Assembly: GCA_002296185.1 (NCBI GenBank)
Contig: DBHM01000027.1
Location: 101,225 to 137,051 of the forward strand
Direction: 5' to 3'
Source: Alphaproteobacteria bacterium UBA828
GTDB lineage: Bacteria; Pseudomonadota; Alphaproteobacteria; UBA828
DNA: 35,827 nucleotides
Shown: positions 8,739 through 16,294 of the stretch, piece after piece
Numbering within the stretch: the first letter of the stretch is position 1
Layout of the letters: each line of letters begins with the position of its first letter
The notes under the pieces: generated by a model
The model's database searches: none
Told to the model about the DNA's origin: nothing
The model's input: the letters and a program-made list of their open reading frames with translations, nothing else
Translations under genes and position numbers: made by a program

Positions 8739-9293
8739 TTAGTGTAACTTTGAGCGTGCCTCTTCAATCGATTTTTCAATCAATATGTTAGCACGGTCAT
8801 CATTCATATTTTTTCTAATTATATTAGAGGCAGCCCTTATTGCTAATGTTGCGGCTTCTTGGCGAACTGCGCTTAGGGCCTCATCTTCTGCGTGCTTTAT
8901 TCTTTGTACTGCTAATTCGCTGCGACGCTTAAGGGTTTCCTCAAGAGCTAGTCTGGCGCTTTCTGCGTCGCGCTCAGCTTCTTTCTGGGCATGCATAATT
9001 ATTTGATCTGCCTCTACTTCAGCCTCTTTACGTTTTGCTTCATAATCTGCCAAAAGAGTCTGTGCTTCTTCTCTTAATCTTTGTGCATCTTCTATCTCAG
9101 TTTCAATATTTGCTGCTCTCTCATCAAGTTTACCTGCTATTGCAACCCATATTTTTCTTCCGAAGGCTAAGATGAAGACGCCAAATGAAACCGCTACCCA
9201 GATTTTCGAGTCACCTTCAAAAATGATGGGGAGAACTATTGCTATGGCTATAGCAAGTATGGCATCGGGATTACGTTTAATTTTTTGTAGCAT
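8739..9293 (-). CDS. atpF: ATP synthase F0 subunit b
   Basis: The 184-residue subunit b forms part of the peripheral stalk. It has two short hydrophobic stretches at about residues 13-24 and 30-42, then a long charged coiled coil (LDERAANIETEIEDAQRLRE onward, about 56-160), and a C-terminus ending in ILIEKSIEEARSKLH. It overlaps the preceding atpF' by one base (TAATG), so the two are translationally coupled. As in many Alphaproteobacteria and phototrophs, two different b-type subunits form a heterodimeric stalk. Confidence 0.95.
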   Translation of the reverse strand: MLQKIKRNPDAILAIAIAIVLPIIFEGDSKIWVAVSFGVFILAFGRKIWVAIAGKLDERAANIETEIEDAQRLREEAQTLLADYEAKRKEAEVEADQIIMHAQKEAERDAESARLALEETLKRRSELAVQRIKHAEDEALSAVRQEAATLAIRAASNIIRKNMNDDRANILIEKSIEEARSKLH

Positions 9294-9784
9294 TAGCTGT
9301 CTCCCTTACTGGCATCATCAAGGGCGTCAGCGATTGTTTTTGGGTCTGGACTTAGGTCCATTAATTTTGCAGTTACATCAGCTGTAGCGCTTGCGGCTAC
9401 ATCACGTACGCTTGCAAGCGCTGATGCTCTTGCTGCTGCAATTCTTCTTTCAGCATCATCAGACTCTTGCACTAACTTATCTTCAAGTTCGGTCCTCTTA
9501 GAGTTTGCCTCTTCTGCAATCCTATTTGACATTTCAGAAGCTATAGCACTAGCCTTTGACCTGGCTTGTGAGAGTGCTTCTTCATATGCTTTAAGCGCAT
9601 CGTTTGCTTCATCTCTTAGTCGTTCTGCTTCTTGTAGGTCGTTATCGATTTTATGTTGGCGATCTTCTAGTGTACGTCGAACCTTTGGCAGCGCTACCCA
9701 CCACATAAGTATAAGCAGAATCGTAAACGATATAGCCAGCCATATTATCTGCGACAACCATGTTGCCGAGTCTAGTTGAGGCAT
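9293..9784 (-). CDS. atpF2: ATP synthase F0 subunit b'
   Basis: The 163-residue b' subunit is recognised by its N-terminus MPQLDSATWLSQIIWLAI and one transmembrane helix (about 10-30) ending at VALPKVRRTLEDRQ. This is followed by a coiled coil (about 35-140) rich in Ala, Glu and Arg. It pairs with the b subunit encoded next. GGTGG lies just before the ATG. A very stable hairpin separates it from atpE. Confidence 0.94.
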   Translation of the reverse strand: MPQLDSATWLSQIIWLAISFTILLILMWWVALPKVRRTLEDRQHKIDNDLQEAERLRDEANDALKAYEEALSQARSKASAIASEMSNRIAEEANSKRTELEDKLVQESDDAERRIAAARASALASVRDVAASATADVTAKLMDLSPDPKTIADALDDASKGDS

Positions 9785-9802
9785 TGGACCACCCCTTTAC
9801 GA

Positions 9803-9835
9803 GTGTCCGGTGCGGCTTTGCCGCACCATAGACAC
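9803..9835 (-). promoter_or_regulatory. stable intercistronic hairpin between atpE and atpF'
   Basis: An 8-bp perfect stem GGTGCGGC / GCCGCACC closes a TTT loop on the plus strand (AAA on the transcript). It is extended by GTGTC / GACAC across a small asymmetric bulge. It is far GC-richer than its surroundings and has no T-tract after it in the transcribed (minus) direction. A role in mRNA stability or in tuning c-subunit versus b-subunit output is more likely than full termination. Confidence 0.65.
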
Positions 9836-9847
9836 CCGAGTAAGAAA

Positions 9848-10102
9848 TTAGTTAAGGCCACCGCCCAGGATTAAGAATGCGATTAGAAGCGCGAATAGCG
9901 CAATCGCTTCTGTTAATGCAAAACCTAACAAAACAGTACCAAAAACTTTTGGTCCCGCTGCTGGATTTCGCAGATACCCCTGCACGTAGTTCCCAAAGAT
10001 ATTGCCGATGCCGACACCTACGCCGGCTAGAGCCACTACGGCAAGACCACCGCCGATAAACATACCGGCATTTGCAATTTGCTTGGCCGCTTCCACATCC
10101 AT
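9848..10102 (-). CDS. atpE: ATP synthase F0 subunit c
   Basis: The 84-residue ring subunit is two transmembrane helices joined by the polar loop YLRNPAAGPK. Helix 1 carries the glycine motif GVGVGIGN (about 27-34). Helix 2 has the ion-binding carboxylate E65 in GFALTEAIALFALL. The residues around E65 do not show the Gln/Ser pattern of Na+-coupled rings, so proton coupling is likely. The strong Shine-Dalgarno AGAAGGA precedes the ATG, consistent with the high copy number of this subunit. It is flanked by atpB upstream and a stable hairpin downstream. Confidence 0.97.
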   Translation of the reverse strand: MDVEAAKQIANAGMFIGGGLAVVALAGVGVGIGNIFGNYVQGYLRNPAAGPKVFGTVLLGFALTEAIALFALLIAFLILGGGLN

Positions 10103-10180
10103 AGTCTGGATTCCTTCTGGTGTTTTATTGGTTAATCAATCAATAGGTTAAAAATATTTCTTCCCATCCAAGGCATATAA

Positions 10181-10921
10181 CTAGTGCCCCGGGTGAAAAG
10201 CGTCGTTTAGATATAGACAAGAAAGAATAGTAAACACGTAAGCTTGTAAAATTGCTACTACTACTTCTAGTCCAGTGAGTGCTACCGTTATTAATATTGG
10301 AAGAACACCCGCAACGCCCAGAACCAGTACGAACCCGCCAAACACCTTAAGCATTGTATGGCCGGCCATCATATTGGCAAATAGACGCAAGCTGAGGCTA
10401 ATCGGCCTAACAAAATAGCTGATAACCTCGATTACAATCAGGAGCGGTAGAAGAAATATTGGTGCTCCCTCAGGAATAAAAAGTTTAAAGAATTTTGGTC
10501 CGTTAGCTGCAAATCCAATCACTGTAACGCCAATGAATACTACTAATGCTAAGATAAACGTCACAACTATGTGACTAGTAAAGGTAAACGAATAAGGAAT
10601 CATTCCTAGCAGATTGCCCATTAGTAAAAACATGAACATTGTGAATACAAACGGAAAATAAACACGTCCACGTGGTCCTACATTGTCCCTGATCATATCA
10701 GAAATAAATCCATAGCTCAGTTCAGCTATACTTTGGAGTCGTCCAGGAACAAGAGCTCTTCGGCGCATGCCTATAAGCATAAGAAGAGTCACTACGCCGA
10801 CAGTAATTGCCATAAACAAAGACGAGTTGGTAAATGAGAGATCTGCTGACCCAGCCTGTATCTCAATTATCGGGTTAATAACGAACTGGTCAAGTGGACT
10901 GTGTCCCTTTTCAGACGCCAC
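10181..10921 (-). CDS. atpB: ATP synthase F0 subunit a
   Basis: The 246-residue polytopic subunit a provides the proton half-channels. The essential arginine is R179 in the block ISLSLRLFANMMAGHTMLKV. The N-terminal SPLDQFVINPII and the C-terminal EVVVAILQAYVFTILSCLYLNDA are typical alphaproteobacterial features. The start is GTG at 10921, with AAGGA about 9 nt upstream. It lies in the order atpI-atpB-atpE-atpF'-atpF, with the F1 genes located elsewhere as usual in this class. Confidence 0.96.
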   Translation of the reverse strand: MASEKGHSPLDQFVINPIIEIQAGSADLSFTNSSLFMAITVGVVTLLMLIGMRRRALVPGRLQSIAELSYGFISDMIRDNVGPRGRVYFPFVFTMFMFLLMGNLLGMIPYSFTFTSHIVVTFILALVVFIGVTVIGFAANGPKFFKLFIPEGAPIFLLPLLIVIEVISYFVRPISLSLRLFANMMAGHTMLKVFGGFVLVLGVAGVLPILITVALTGLEVVVAILQAYVFTILSCLYLNDAFHPGH

Positions 10922-10964
10922 GCTTATTTATCCTTCCACCTTCTATGACCGCTATAAACGATCA

Positions 10965-11399
10965 TTAATCATCATTCGAACTACGTTCTCTTAGTCGGCT
11001 AACGTTAGCCACTTTACTTTCTTCTCTCGCAGTTTCTGGATTCCCTAATTTGGAGAGCCGTCCACCTCGAGCCCAGGTTGGTAAGTCCTGCCCAGTTATG
11101 GGTTTCCATACCACCCTGAGAGTGTTCATCATACCTGCCGTTGTGCCAAGTAAGATAAACACAATTAACAACCAAGGCCGAGTTCCAAGCCATTCATCGA
11201 GCAGCCAACCTACTGCTGCACCAAAGCCAAAACCTGCCACAATTTCTACCCCTGCTCTTCCAGCTAAGCGGAAAGCTAATCTTCTTGCTACTCGCTCCTC
11301 TGGTTCTAAGAGGCCCGCCTTTTGATCCTGGATTTTTCGTGCCTCACGAAGTTGTGTATCGAGCTTATCTAGCGGATCTGGCCGCTGATTTTTCCTCAT
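10965..11399 (-). CDS. atpI: ATP synthase protein I (AtpI)
   Basis: The 144-residue protein has two transmembrane helices (about residues 53-70 and 79-97). The core is FGAAVGWLLDEWLGTRPWLL, then FILLGTTAGMMNTLRVV, typical of AtpI/UncI. It has a charged N-terminal half and a hydrophilic tail. AtpI assists assembly of the c-ring and may affect Mg2+ supply, but is not part of the finished enzyme. It is the first gene of the F0 operon, with a TTGACA promoter upstream. AAGG lies before the ATG. Confidence 0.92.
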   Translation of the reverse strand: MRKNQRPDPLDKLDTQLREARKIQDQKAGLLEPEERVARRLAFRLAGRAGVEIVAGFGFGAAVGWLLDEWLGTRPWLLIVFILLGTTAGMMNTLRVVWKPITGQDLPTWARGGRLSKLGNPETAREESKVANVSRLRERSSNDD

Positions 11400-11457
11400 C
11401 TACACAACGCCTTATTTAGGTGTGAGTTCACGAAGTATTCCGCATAAAGGCTCGGGG

Positions 11458-11486
11458 ACATTACGGTTTGGCCGGACCACTGTCAA
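11458..11486 (-). promoter_or_regulatory. sigma70-like promoter of the F0 ATP synthase operon
   Basis: Read on the minus strand, a perfect -35 TTGACA (11481-11486) is followed after exactly 17 bp by TAATGT (11458-11463). That hexamer keeps the first two bases and the last base of the -10 consensus. Transcription would start about 50 bp before the atpI ATG. It lies between the smc terminator and atpI, exactly where the operon promoter should be. Confidence 0.6.
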
Positions 11487-11524
11487 GCTTAGAGAATTCA
11501 ATGATAAAGCATTGAAAATATTAT

Positions 11525-11549
11525 AGAAAAATAGCTTGAAAATCAAGCT
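11525..11549 (-). terminator. rho-independent terminator of the dsbA-smc transcript
   Basis: On the minus strand a perfect 7-bp stem AGCTTGA / TCAAGCT with a TTT loop (11533-11549) is followed by ATTTTTCT. The smc stop codon TGA (11543-11545) lies inside the stem, so the terminator overlaps the coding end. Confidence 0.75.
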
Positions 11550-14500
11550 GTCTCCCTCCACTCGCTCGCATTGTCAAGGTCTACTGAAACTAACTGTGAG
11601 ACCCCTCTTTCTGCCATTGTTACGCCGTACAGTCTGTCCACTCTTGTCATTGTCATACGATGGTGAGTAATTACTATAAATCGAGTATCTGTCGTTGATG
11701 CTAAGTCAGTGACAAGGTCACAGAATCTTCCAACATTTGTGTCGTCAAGTGGTGCATCGACCTCATCCAAAACACATATAGGTGCTGGATTAGTCAAAAA
11801 AGCAGCAAATATAAGCGCAGTTGCTGTAAGGGCTTTTTCACCACCTGAAAGCAGTGATAGTGTTTGCAGTTTTTTTCCTGGCGGACTAGCCATAATCTCA
11901 AGCCCGGCTTCCAAAGGGTCATCTGAGCCTACCATCTCCAAATAAGCGTGACCTCCACCAAATAGCTTCGTAAATAGATCTTGAAAGTGACCATCAATAG
12001 TTCCAAAGGCTTCAATAATTTTTTCTCGACCTTCTTTGTTTAAATTTGCTATTCCTTGTCTCAACCTTGCAATTGCTCCTAGCAAATCATCTCTTTCAGA
12101 AGTGAGCGTTTTTACTTGTTCAAAAATTTCTTCAGATTCTTTATCTGCCCTTAAGTTTACGGGGCCAATATTCTCACGCTCTCTGCTGAGACGTTGAATT
12201 CTTAGTTCAATTTCTTCAGTATTTGCGGGTTGCCCAGTTGATTCTAATTCTGCAAGTGTTTGAGCTTCTTTAGGAGTACAATCTAGACGTTCTTGAATTT
12301 GTGACTCAGCTATTTGAAGAGCTTGTTTGCATTGTTCTACACTGCCTTCTTCTCTAACCATTGCTTCTCTGGAGTTGGCTAAAGTTTGTTCTGCATTTCT
12401 AAGAAACTTTTCTTTTGTGCTTAGCTCAGTTTCTGCTAATGCTAGTTTGTCAGCAGAGTCTTTACGTTCCCTTTCCGCAACTTCAATTTCGTTTAAAAGA
12501 CTTTTTCGGCGTGTGTCTATTATATTTGGTTCTTTATCTACCTTCTGTAAATCATGATCAGCAGTAACCTTCCTGTCATTCAAGTCAGCCATGCGTCTAT
12601 TTGCTATCTCGCCGCGCTCTAACCATGCTTGCTCTTCTTGAGATATTTCCTTAATTCTATTTATACGTTCTTCTGATTTTCTCTTCAGGTCCAGAAAAAT
12701 TTGGGTTTTATTTTCAAGTGATGAACGTGCAACTGCAAGGTCTTCTCGCATAGAGTCAAGCTTTATGCGACCTAAATTAACTTCAGGTATATCCTCAATT
12801 TCGTCGGTGCAATATACTATTTGGGACTGAACTTCAGTTATATGCGCACCAAGACGAGCAAGGTTTTCTGATATTTCTGTAATTTGAGATTGGTATTCAG
12901 AAAATTTGTCTAGTTTTTGCAGAATAGAATCAAATTTTTCGCTAGCTATAATACGTTTTTGAGTCGATTCTTGATAGTTTTCAATGGCTTTTTGTAGGAC
13001 ATCTTGAGCTTGAGCTTGGTCTTTTTCAATCAAGCTAAGTCTATTTCTTTGCTTAATTCTTGCGGCTGCTGGCGTGGAGGCTTCAGCTTTGACCGTATAT
13101 CCATCCCATCTCCATAATGATCCTTCTTGACTCACTAGCCTTTGACCAGGCGAGAGTTTTTCTCTGAGAAGTGGCCCATCCTGCTCTTTTACGACTCCAA
13201 TTTGCGATAGACGTTTGGCAAGATGTTTAGGTCCTTTAACAAAATTACTCAGTTTTTCTGAGCCCTCGGGAAGATTGGGCATATTTATAGGGAAATTAAT
13301 ATCTGCCCAATAAATTAATGCCTGATTATCAGTGGGTGCTTCTAGATCGTCACCCAGGCCAGTTCCTAAAGCAGATTCATAGCCAGGAGTAATAGTTATT
13401 TCATTAATTACTGATGGTTTTCTATGTTCTGGACTCTCTCCAAGGATTTGGTGTATGGCAGATGATTCAGCTTTCAGACGTTCTAGGCTAGTTTCTGCTT
13501 TTTGCTTTTCTAGGCCATTTATTTCTTCATTTCCTCTTGCTTCCTCAAGCTCTGCAGCCAATATTTTTGCCATATTTCTTAAGTGATCAAGATTTTCTTG
13601 TGATTCTTTGGAGTCTTTTTGGTCTGATAAGGATGAATGAGGCATGGAGTAATCAGAGTTTATTTTTTCTAGATTTCTTATTTGATCAGCTTTTTGCTCC
13701 TGTAACTTTCCAAGGCTTTGTTTAAGTGTTGCAATTCTATTTTCTAAATCAAGCCTCCGAGTTTCAGTGCCTGCTACTGTTTCAGTGAGGGAGCCGATAG
13801 ACTCTTCAAGGTTGACTACTTCTCTTTGTGCTTCTTCTTTCTGATTTTTTATTGATATTTCTGTTTCAGACTCTTCTGACAAGGCCTTGGATAGTATCTC
13901 TAATTCATCCTTAAGGTTTTGTAATGCCTTTTCTGCGTCTCCTGATAACTCTTCTTCTCTCAACAGGTCACCATTAATTTGTTGTATAAGATTTTCAAGC
14001 GATTCTTTCTTCAATTCTATTTGTTGCTGTTTTTCATCTAACCTCTCATTAGCAATTAAAAGTCGTTGTATGTTACTAGCTTTATCTGACTCTGATTCAC
14101 GTAATGGGGGTATTATTTCTGCTGATTTCTCGCGTTCATTTGTCGCTGTTGCGGAAGTTAAAGTATATTGTTCAACTTCTAGGTTAGCTTTATTAAGGCG
14201 AGAAATTGCTTCAGCCTCAGATTTTGCTGCATGTGACCAGCGTAAGTAAAGTAATTTAGCCTCGTTTTTCTTTAATTCATCAGCAATTTTTTTATAGCGA
14301 TTTGCTTGGCGAGTTTGTCGTTTTAGTCCATGCATTTGCCCCTCAAGTGTATTTATAACGTCTTGTAGTCTCTCAAGATTATTTTCTGCTGCCTTTAATC
14401 TCAATTCAGCCTCATGTCTTCGGGCATGTAATCCAGTGATTCCTGAGGCCTCTTCGAGTAAGCCTCGCCTTTTAGATGGTTTTGCATTTATTATGTCGTT

Positions 14501-14947
14501 GACTCGGCCTTGCCCAACTAGTGCCGAGGAATGAGCTCCCGTTGCAAAGTCAGCAAATAGAAGTTGAACATCTCTTGCCCGGACTTCTTCTCCATTTACT
14601 GAATAAGTAGAGCCTTCACCACGTTCTATGTAACGCGTTACCTCAATATTCTTATCATCATTGAATCTTGCTGGTGCTTTGCGATCAGAATTATCAAGAG
14701 TTAGGACTACGCTAGCTATATTTCTAGCTGGCCTGGTGTCTGTGCCATTAAAAATTACGTCTTCCATACCTCCACCACGTAGCTGCTTGGCTGAGGTTTC
14801 TCCCATTACCCACTGAAGAGCTTCTACTAGATTTGATTTTCCACAGCCGTTAGGTCCTACCACTCCAGTAAGGCCTGGCTCAATAGCGAATTCAGAAGAT
14901 TCTACAAAAGATTTAAAACCTGTTAGACTAAGCTTTGTTAATCGCAC
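11543..14947 (-). CDS. smc: chromosome segregation ATPase SMC
   Basis: The 1134-residue condensin subunit organises and helps segregate the chromosome. The N-terminal Walker A is GPNGCGKS (31-38). Two long coiled coils (about 165-490 and 660-990) flank a hinge (about 500-640). The C-terminal ABC signature LSGGE begins at residue 1033, and Walker B ICVLDE is at about 1057-1062, followed by VDAPLDD. The hinge is the divergent alphaproteobacterial kind, but the length is normal. The start is GTG at 14947, with AGGG upstream. It is 14 bp from dsbA and so probably cotranscribed with it; a terminator overlaps its stop. ScpA and ScpB are not in the window. Confidence 0.97.
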   Translation of the reverse strand: MRLTKLSLTGFKSFVESSEFAIEPGLTGVVGPNGCGKSNLVEALQWVMGETSAKQLRGGGMEDVIFNGTDTRPARNIASVVLTLDNSDRKAPARFNDDKNIEVTRYIERGEGSTYSVNGEEVRARDVQLLFADFATGAHSSALVGQGRVNDIINAKPSKRRGLLEEASGITGLHARRHEAELRLKAAENNLERLQDVINTLEGQMHGLKRQTRQANRYKKIADELKKNEAKLLYLRWSHAAKSEAEAISRLNKANLEVEQYTLTSATATNEREKSAEIIPPLRESESDKASNIQRLLIANERLDEKQQQIELKKESLENLIQQINGDLLREEELSGDAEKALQNLKDELEILSKALSEESETEISIKNQKEEAQREVVNLEESIGSLTETVAGTETRRLDLENRIATLKQSLGKLQEQKADQIRNLEKINSDYSMPHSSLSDQKDSKESQENLDHLRNMAKILAAELEEARGNEEINGLEKQKAETSLERLKAESSAIHQILGESPEHRKPSVINEITITPGYESALGTGLGDDLEAPTDNQALIYWADINFPINMPNLPEGSEKLSNFVKGPKHLAKRLSQIGVVKEQDGPLLREKLSPGQRLVSQEGSLWRWDGYTVKAEASTPAAARIKQRNRLSLIEKDQAQAQDVLQKAIENYQESTQKRIIASEKFDSILQKLDKFSEYQSQITEISENLARLGAHITEVQSQIVYCTDEIEDIPEVNLGRIKLDSMREDLAVARSSLENKTQIFLDLKRKSEERINRIKEISQEEQAWLERGEIANRRMADLNDRKVTADHDLQKVDKEPNIIDTRRKSLLNEIEVAERERKDSADKLALAETELSTKEKFLRNAEQTLANSREAMVREEGSVEQCKQALQIAESQIQERLDCTPKEAQTLAELESTGQPANTEEIELRIQRLSRERENIGPVNLRADKESEEIFEQVKTLTSERDDLLGAIARLRQGIANLNKEGREKIIEAFGTIDGHFQDLFTKLFGGGHAYLEMVGSDDPLEAGLEIMASPPGKKLQTLSLLSGGEKALTATALIFAAFLTNPAPICVLDEVDAPLDDTNVGRFCDLVTDLASTTDTRFIVITHHRMTMTRVDRLYGVTMAERGVSQLVSVDLDNASEWRETA

Positions 14948-14961
14948 CTAACTACCCTAAC

Positions 14962-15594
14962 TCATGCATCAGGCAGAATTTTTTCTATTATAGTTTCAAA
15001 TTTCTCGAAGCTCATGCCTTGATCATATTTTTTTCCATTTATTATGAATGTAGGCGTTCCTTGGATAGAGTAGGTCTCGTCTGCTTCGATCATGTTAGAT
15101 AAAATTCTAGTTTCCATTTCTTCATTTGCTTTACATGCACTAAAGTCCTCTGCAGGTATTCCGCCCACCTGACCTATTTGAGTCAGGTCAGCGAGATAGT
15201 CTGAAGAGCGTGTCCAATTATTATAGGTATCAAATAGAGTATCGATGAACGCGAAGTAGGTGTCTGATCCACCGCAACGGGCAAGGAGCGCTGCATCCAT
15301 AGCAGGTCTATTCAGAGGGAAGTCACGTAAGATCATTCTTACTCTGCCTGTATCAATATATTCCTTCTTAATTTTTGGATAAACTTTATTATGAAAGTGT
15401 TCGCAGTGAGAGCATGTGAGAGAAAAATATTCTATAACAGTGATAGGCGCGTCTGGTCGTCCTATAGCCATATCACCTGGTTTTTCCCATTCACTAGCAC
15501 CGGCAGGTAGCGCGGATATATATGCTAGGGGGAAAGCAGCGAGAGTTCCTGCCAAACCAGCTGTGCCTGTTAAAAACCATCGTCTGGAAACCAT
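14962..15594 (-). CDS. DsbA family thiol:disulfide oxidoreductase with Tat-like signal
   Basis: The 210-residue periplasmic thioredoxin-fold protein has the active site C61-S-H-C64 in FSLTCSHCEHFHNKVYP, and the cis-proline in the GTPTFIING block near residue 185. The N-terminus MVSRRWFLTG, with a following hydrophobic stretch and a likely cleavage near ALPAGAS (residues 28-34), fits a twin-arginine signal (S-R-R-x-F-L), which would imply export after folding. The family catalyses oxidation or isomerisation of cysteines in exported proteins. An excellent GGAGG lies before the ATG, and a good promoter sits upstream. The smc gene follows at 14 bp. The DsbA-smc neighbourhood is typical for Alphaproteobacteria. 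Confidence 0.92.
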   Translation of the reverse strand: MVSRRWFLTGTAGLAGTLAAFPLAYISALPAGASEWEKPGDMAIGRPDAPITVIEYFSLTCSHCEHFHNKVYPKIKKEYIDTGRVRMILRDFPLNRPAMDAALLARCGGSDTYFAFIDTLFDTYNNWTRSSDYLADLTQIGQVGGIPAEDFSACKANEEMETRILSNMIEADETYSIQGTPTFIINGKKYDQGMSFEKFETIIEKILPDA

Positions 15595-15624
15595 AGTTTA
15601 TACCTCCAATTAAACGATAATTAG

Positions 15625-15653
15625 ATTATATGTTGACATGACGTTTGCCACAA
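15625..15653 (-). promoter_or_regulatory. sigma70-like promoter of dsbA-smc
   Basis: On the minus strand TTGTGG (15648-15653) is followed after 17 bp by a perfect TATAAT (15625-15630). A start about 7 bp downstream leaves a leader of roughly 25 nt containing GGAGG before the dsbA ATG at 15594. The gap from DUF721 supports a separate transcript for dsbA-smc. Confidence 0.7.
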
Positions 15654-15724
15654 GACGGCCAATGGGGAAATTGTTAAGTTCTTAATAATAGTTTGGAAGG
15701 GTATTGGAGCTAGATATTTTACTA

Positions 15725-15754
15725 TTTTCAGGCTTTTTCAGGCTTTTTTGCCTG
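15725..15754. repeat. short tandem repeat with a small inverted repeat between dsbA and the DUF721 gene
   Basis: The unit TTTTTCAGGC occurs twice in tandem (first copy 15725-15733 lacking one T, second 15734-15743). CAGGC-TTTTTT-GCCTG (15739-15754) forms a 5-bp hairpin. It lies after the DUF721 stop on the minus strand, in a gap of 267 bp with no recognisable gene. There is no T-tract in the transcribed direction, so a terminator role is unproven. Confidence 0.4.
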
Positions 15755-15861
15755 GCCTGGGTCATTTAAGGGGAGTTTTAGGACATTATTTGTAGTTCTT
15801 TTAGTAATATTGGAAATTTTTCGACTTTTTCTTGTTTTGCTCTCTCGCCAATTGAATTTCG

Positions 15862-16191
15862 TTATTTTTTATTATCTGAATTAATTGGACCTTGTACGAA
15901 GCTTAGTTTTTTTGCTGCTCGATAGCCATAATAAGTAGCAACACGATCTAGTATTTGTGTTTCCATATGAGATAGTTCAGTTGCTTGCGGTCCAGAAACT
16001 CGAATTTTTAGAGTGCCATGATTTGTTAATAGTTCCGGTATAGTGACTTTTGCAAGGTCTGTTCCAACTATACTTTCCCAATCGTTCAATATATTTGCTT
16101 CAGCAAAACCTCTCTTACGATAAATGGGTCGAGTTAGAGCTCTAACACTTGTTGCAAGTTGTCTTGCTTTATGTTGTTTATTCTGCGGCAT
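15862..16191 (-). CDS. DUF721 domain protein (DciA-like)
   Basis: The 109-residue protein has the DUF721 pattern: a basic N-terminus, then NDWESIVGTDLAKVTIPELL, GTLKIRVSGPQATELSHMET and a C-terminal LDRVATYYGYRAAKKL. DUF721 includes DciA, the ancestral loader or operator of the replicative helicase DnaB. Whether this short protein does that job is an inference from the family. It is divergent from mutY (103 bp) and upstream of dsbA-smc, as in other Alphaproteobacteria. DUF721 proteins can be longer, with C-terminal extensions that this one lacks. Confidence 0.8.
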   Translation of the reverse strand: MPQNKQHKARQLATSVRALTRPIYRKRGFAEANILNDWESIVGTDLAKVTIPELLTNHGTLKIRVSGPQATELSHMETQILDRVATYYGYRAAKKLSFVQGPINSDNKK

Positions 16192-16199
16192 TTTTCTGG

Positions 16200-16219
16200 A
16201 GTCTTTTCTAAAAGAGACT
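16200..16219. repeat. inverted repeat in the DUF721/mutY divergent promoter region
   Basis: AGTCTTTT-CTAA-AAGAGACT forms an 8-bp stem (one T-G wobble) starting 9 bp upstream of the DUF721 ATG. Its left edge overlaps a GAGTC (GANTC) site at 16199-16203, which the resident CcrM would methylate. It could be an operator or a leader hairpin of the DUF721 mRNA. Confidence 0.4.
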
Positions 16220-16294
16220 TTAAATTTTTAGACTTTTTTTTGTTATGGTTTAGATTACCGGTTAATCGATAGTGTAGCAAATAACTGAGAAAAT

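Noticed and set aside
12950..12980. Adjacent GAGTC and GATTC sites inside smc
   Set aside because: Far from any start codon and explained by codon choice; used only as a caution for the GANTC cluster at the ETF-QO gene.
13887..14249. Open frame of 120 codons on the plus strand
   Set aside because: It lies entirely antisense to the smc coiled coil; Ser/Cys-rich low-complexity peptide with no Shine-Dalgarno or domain.
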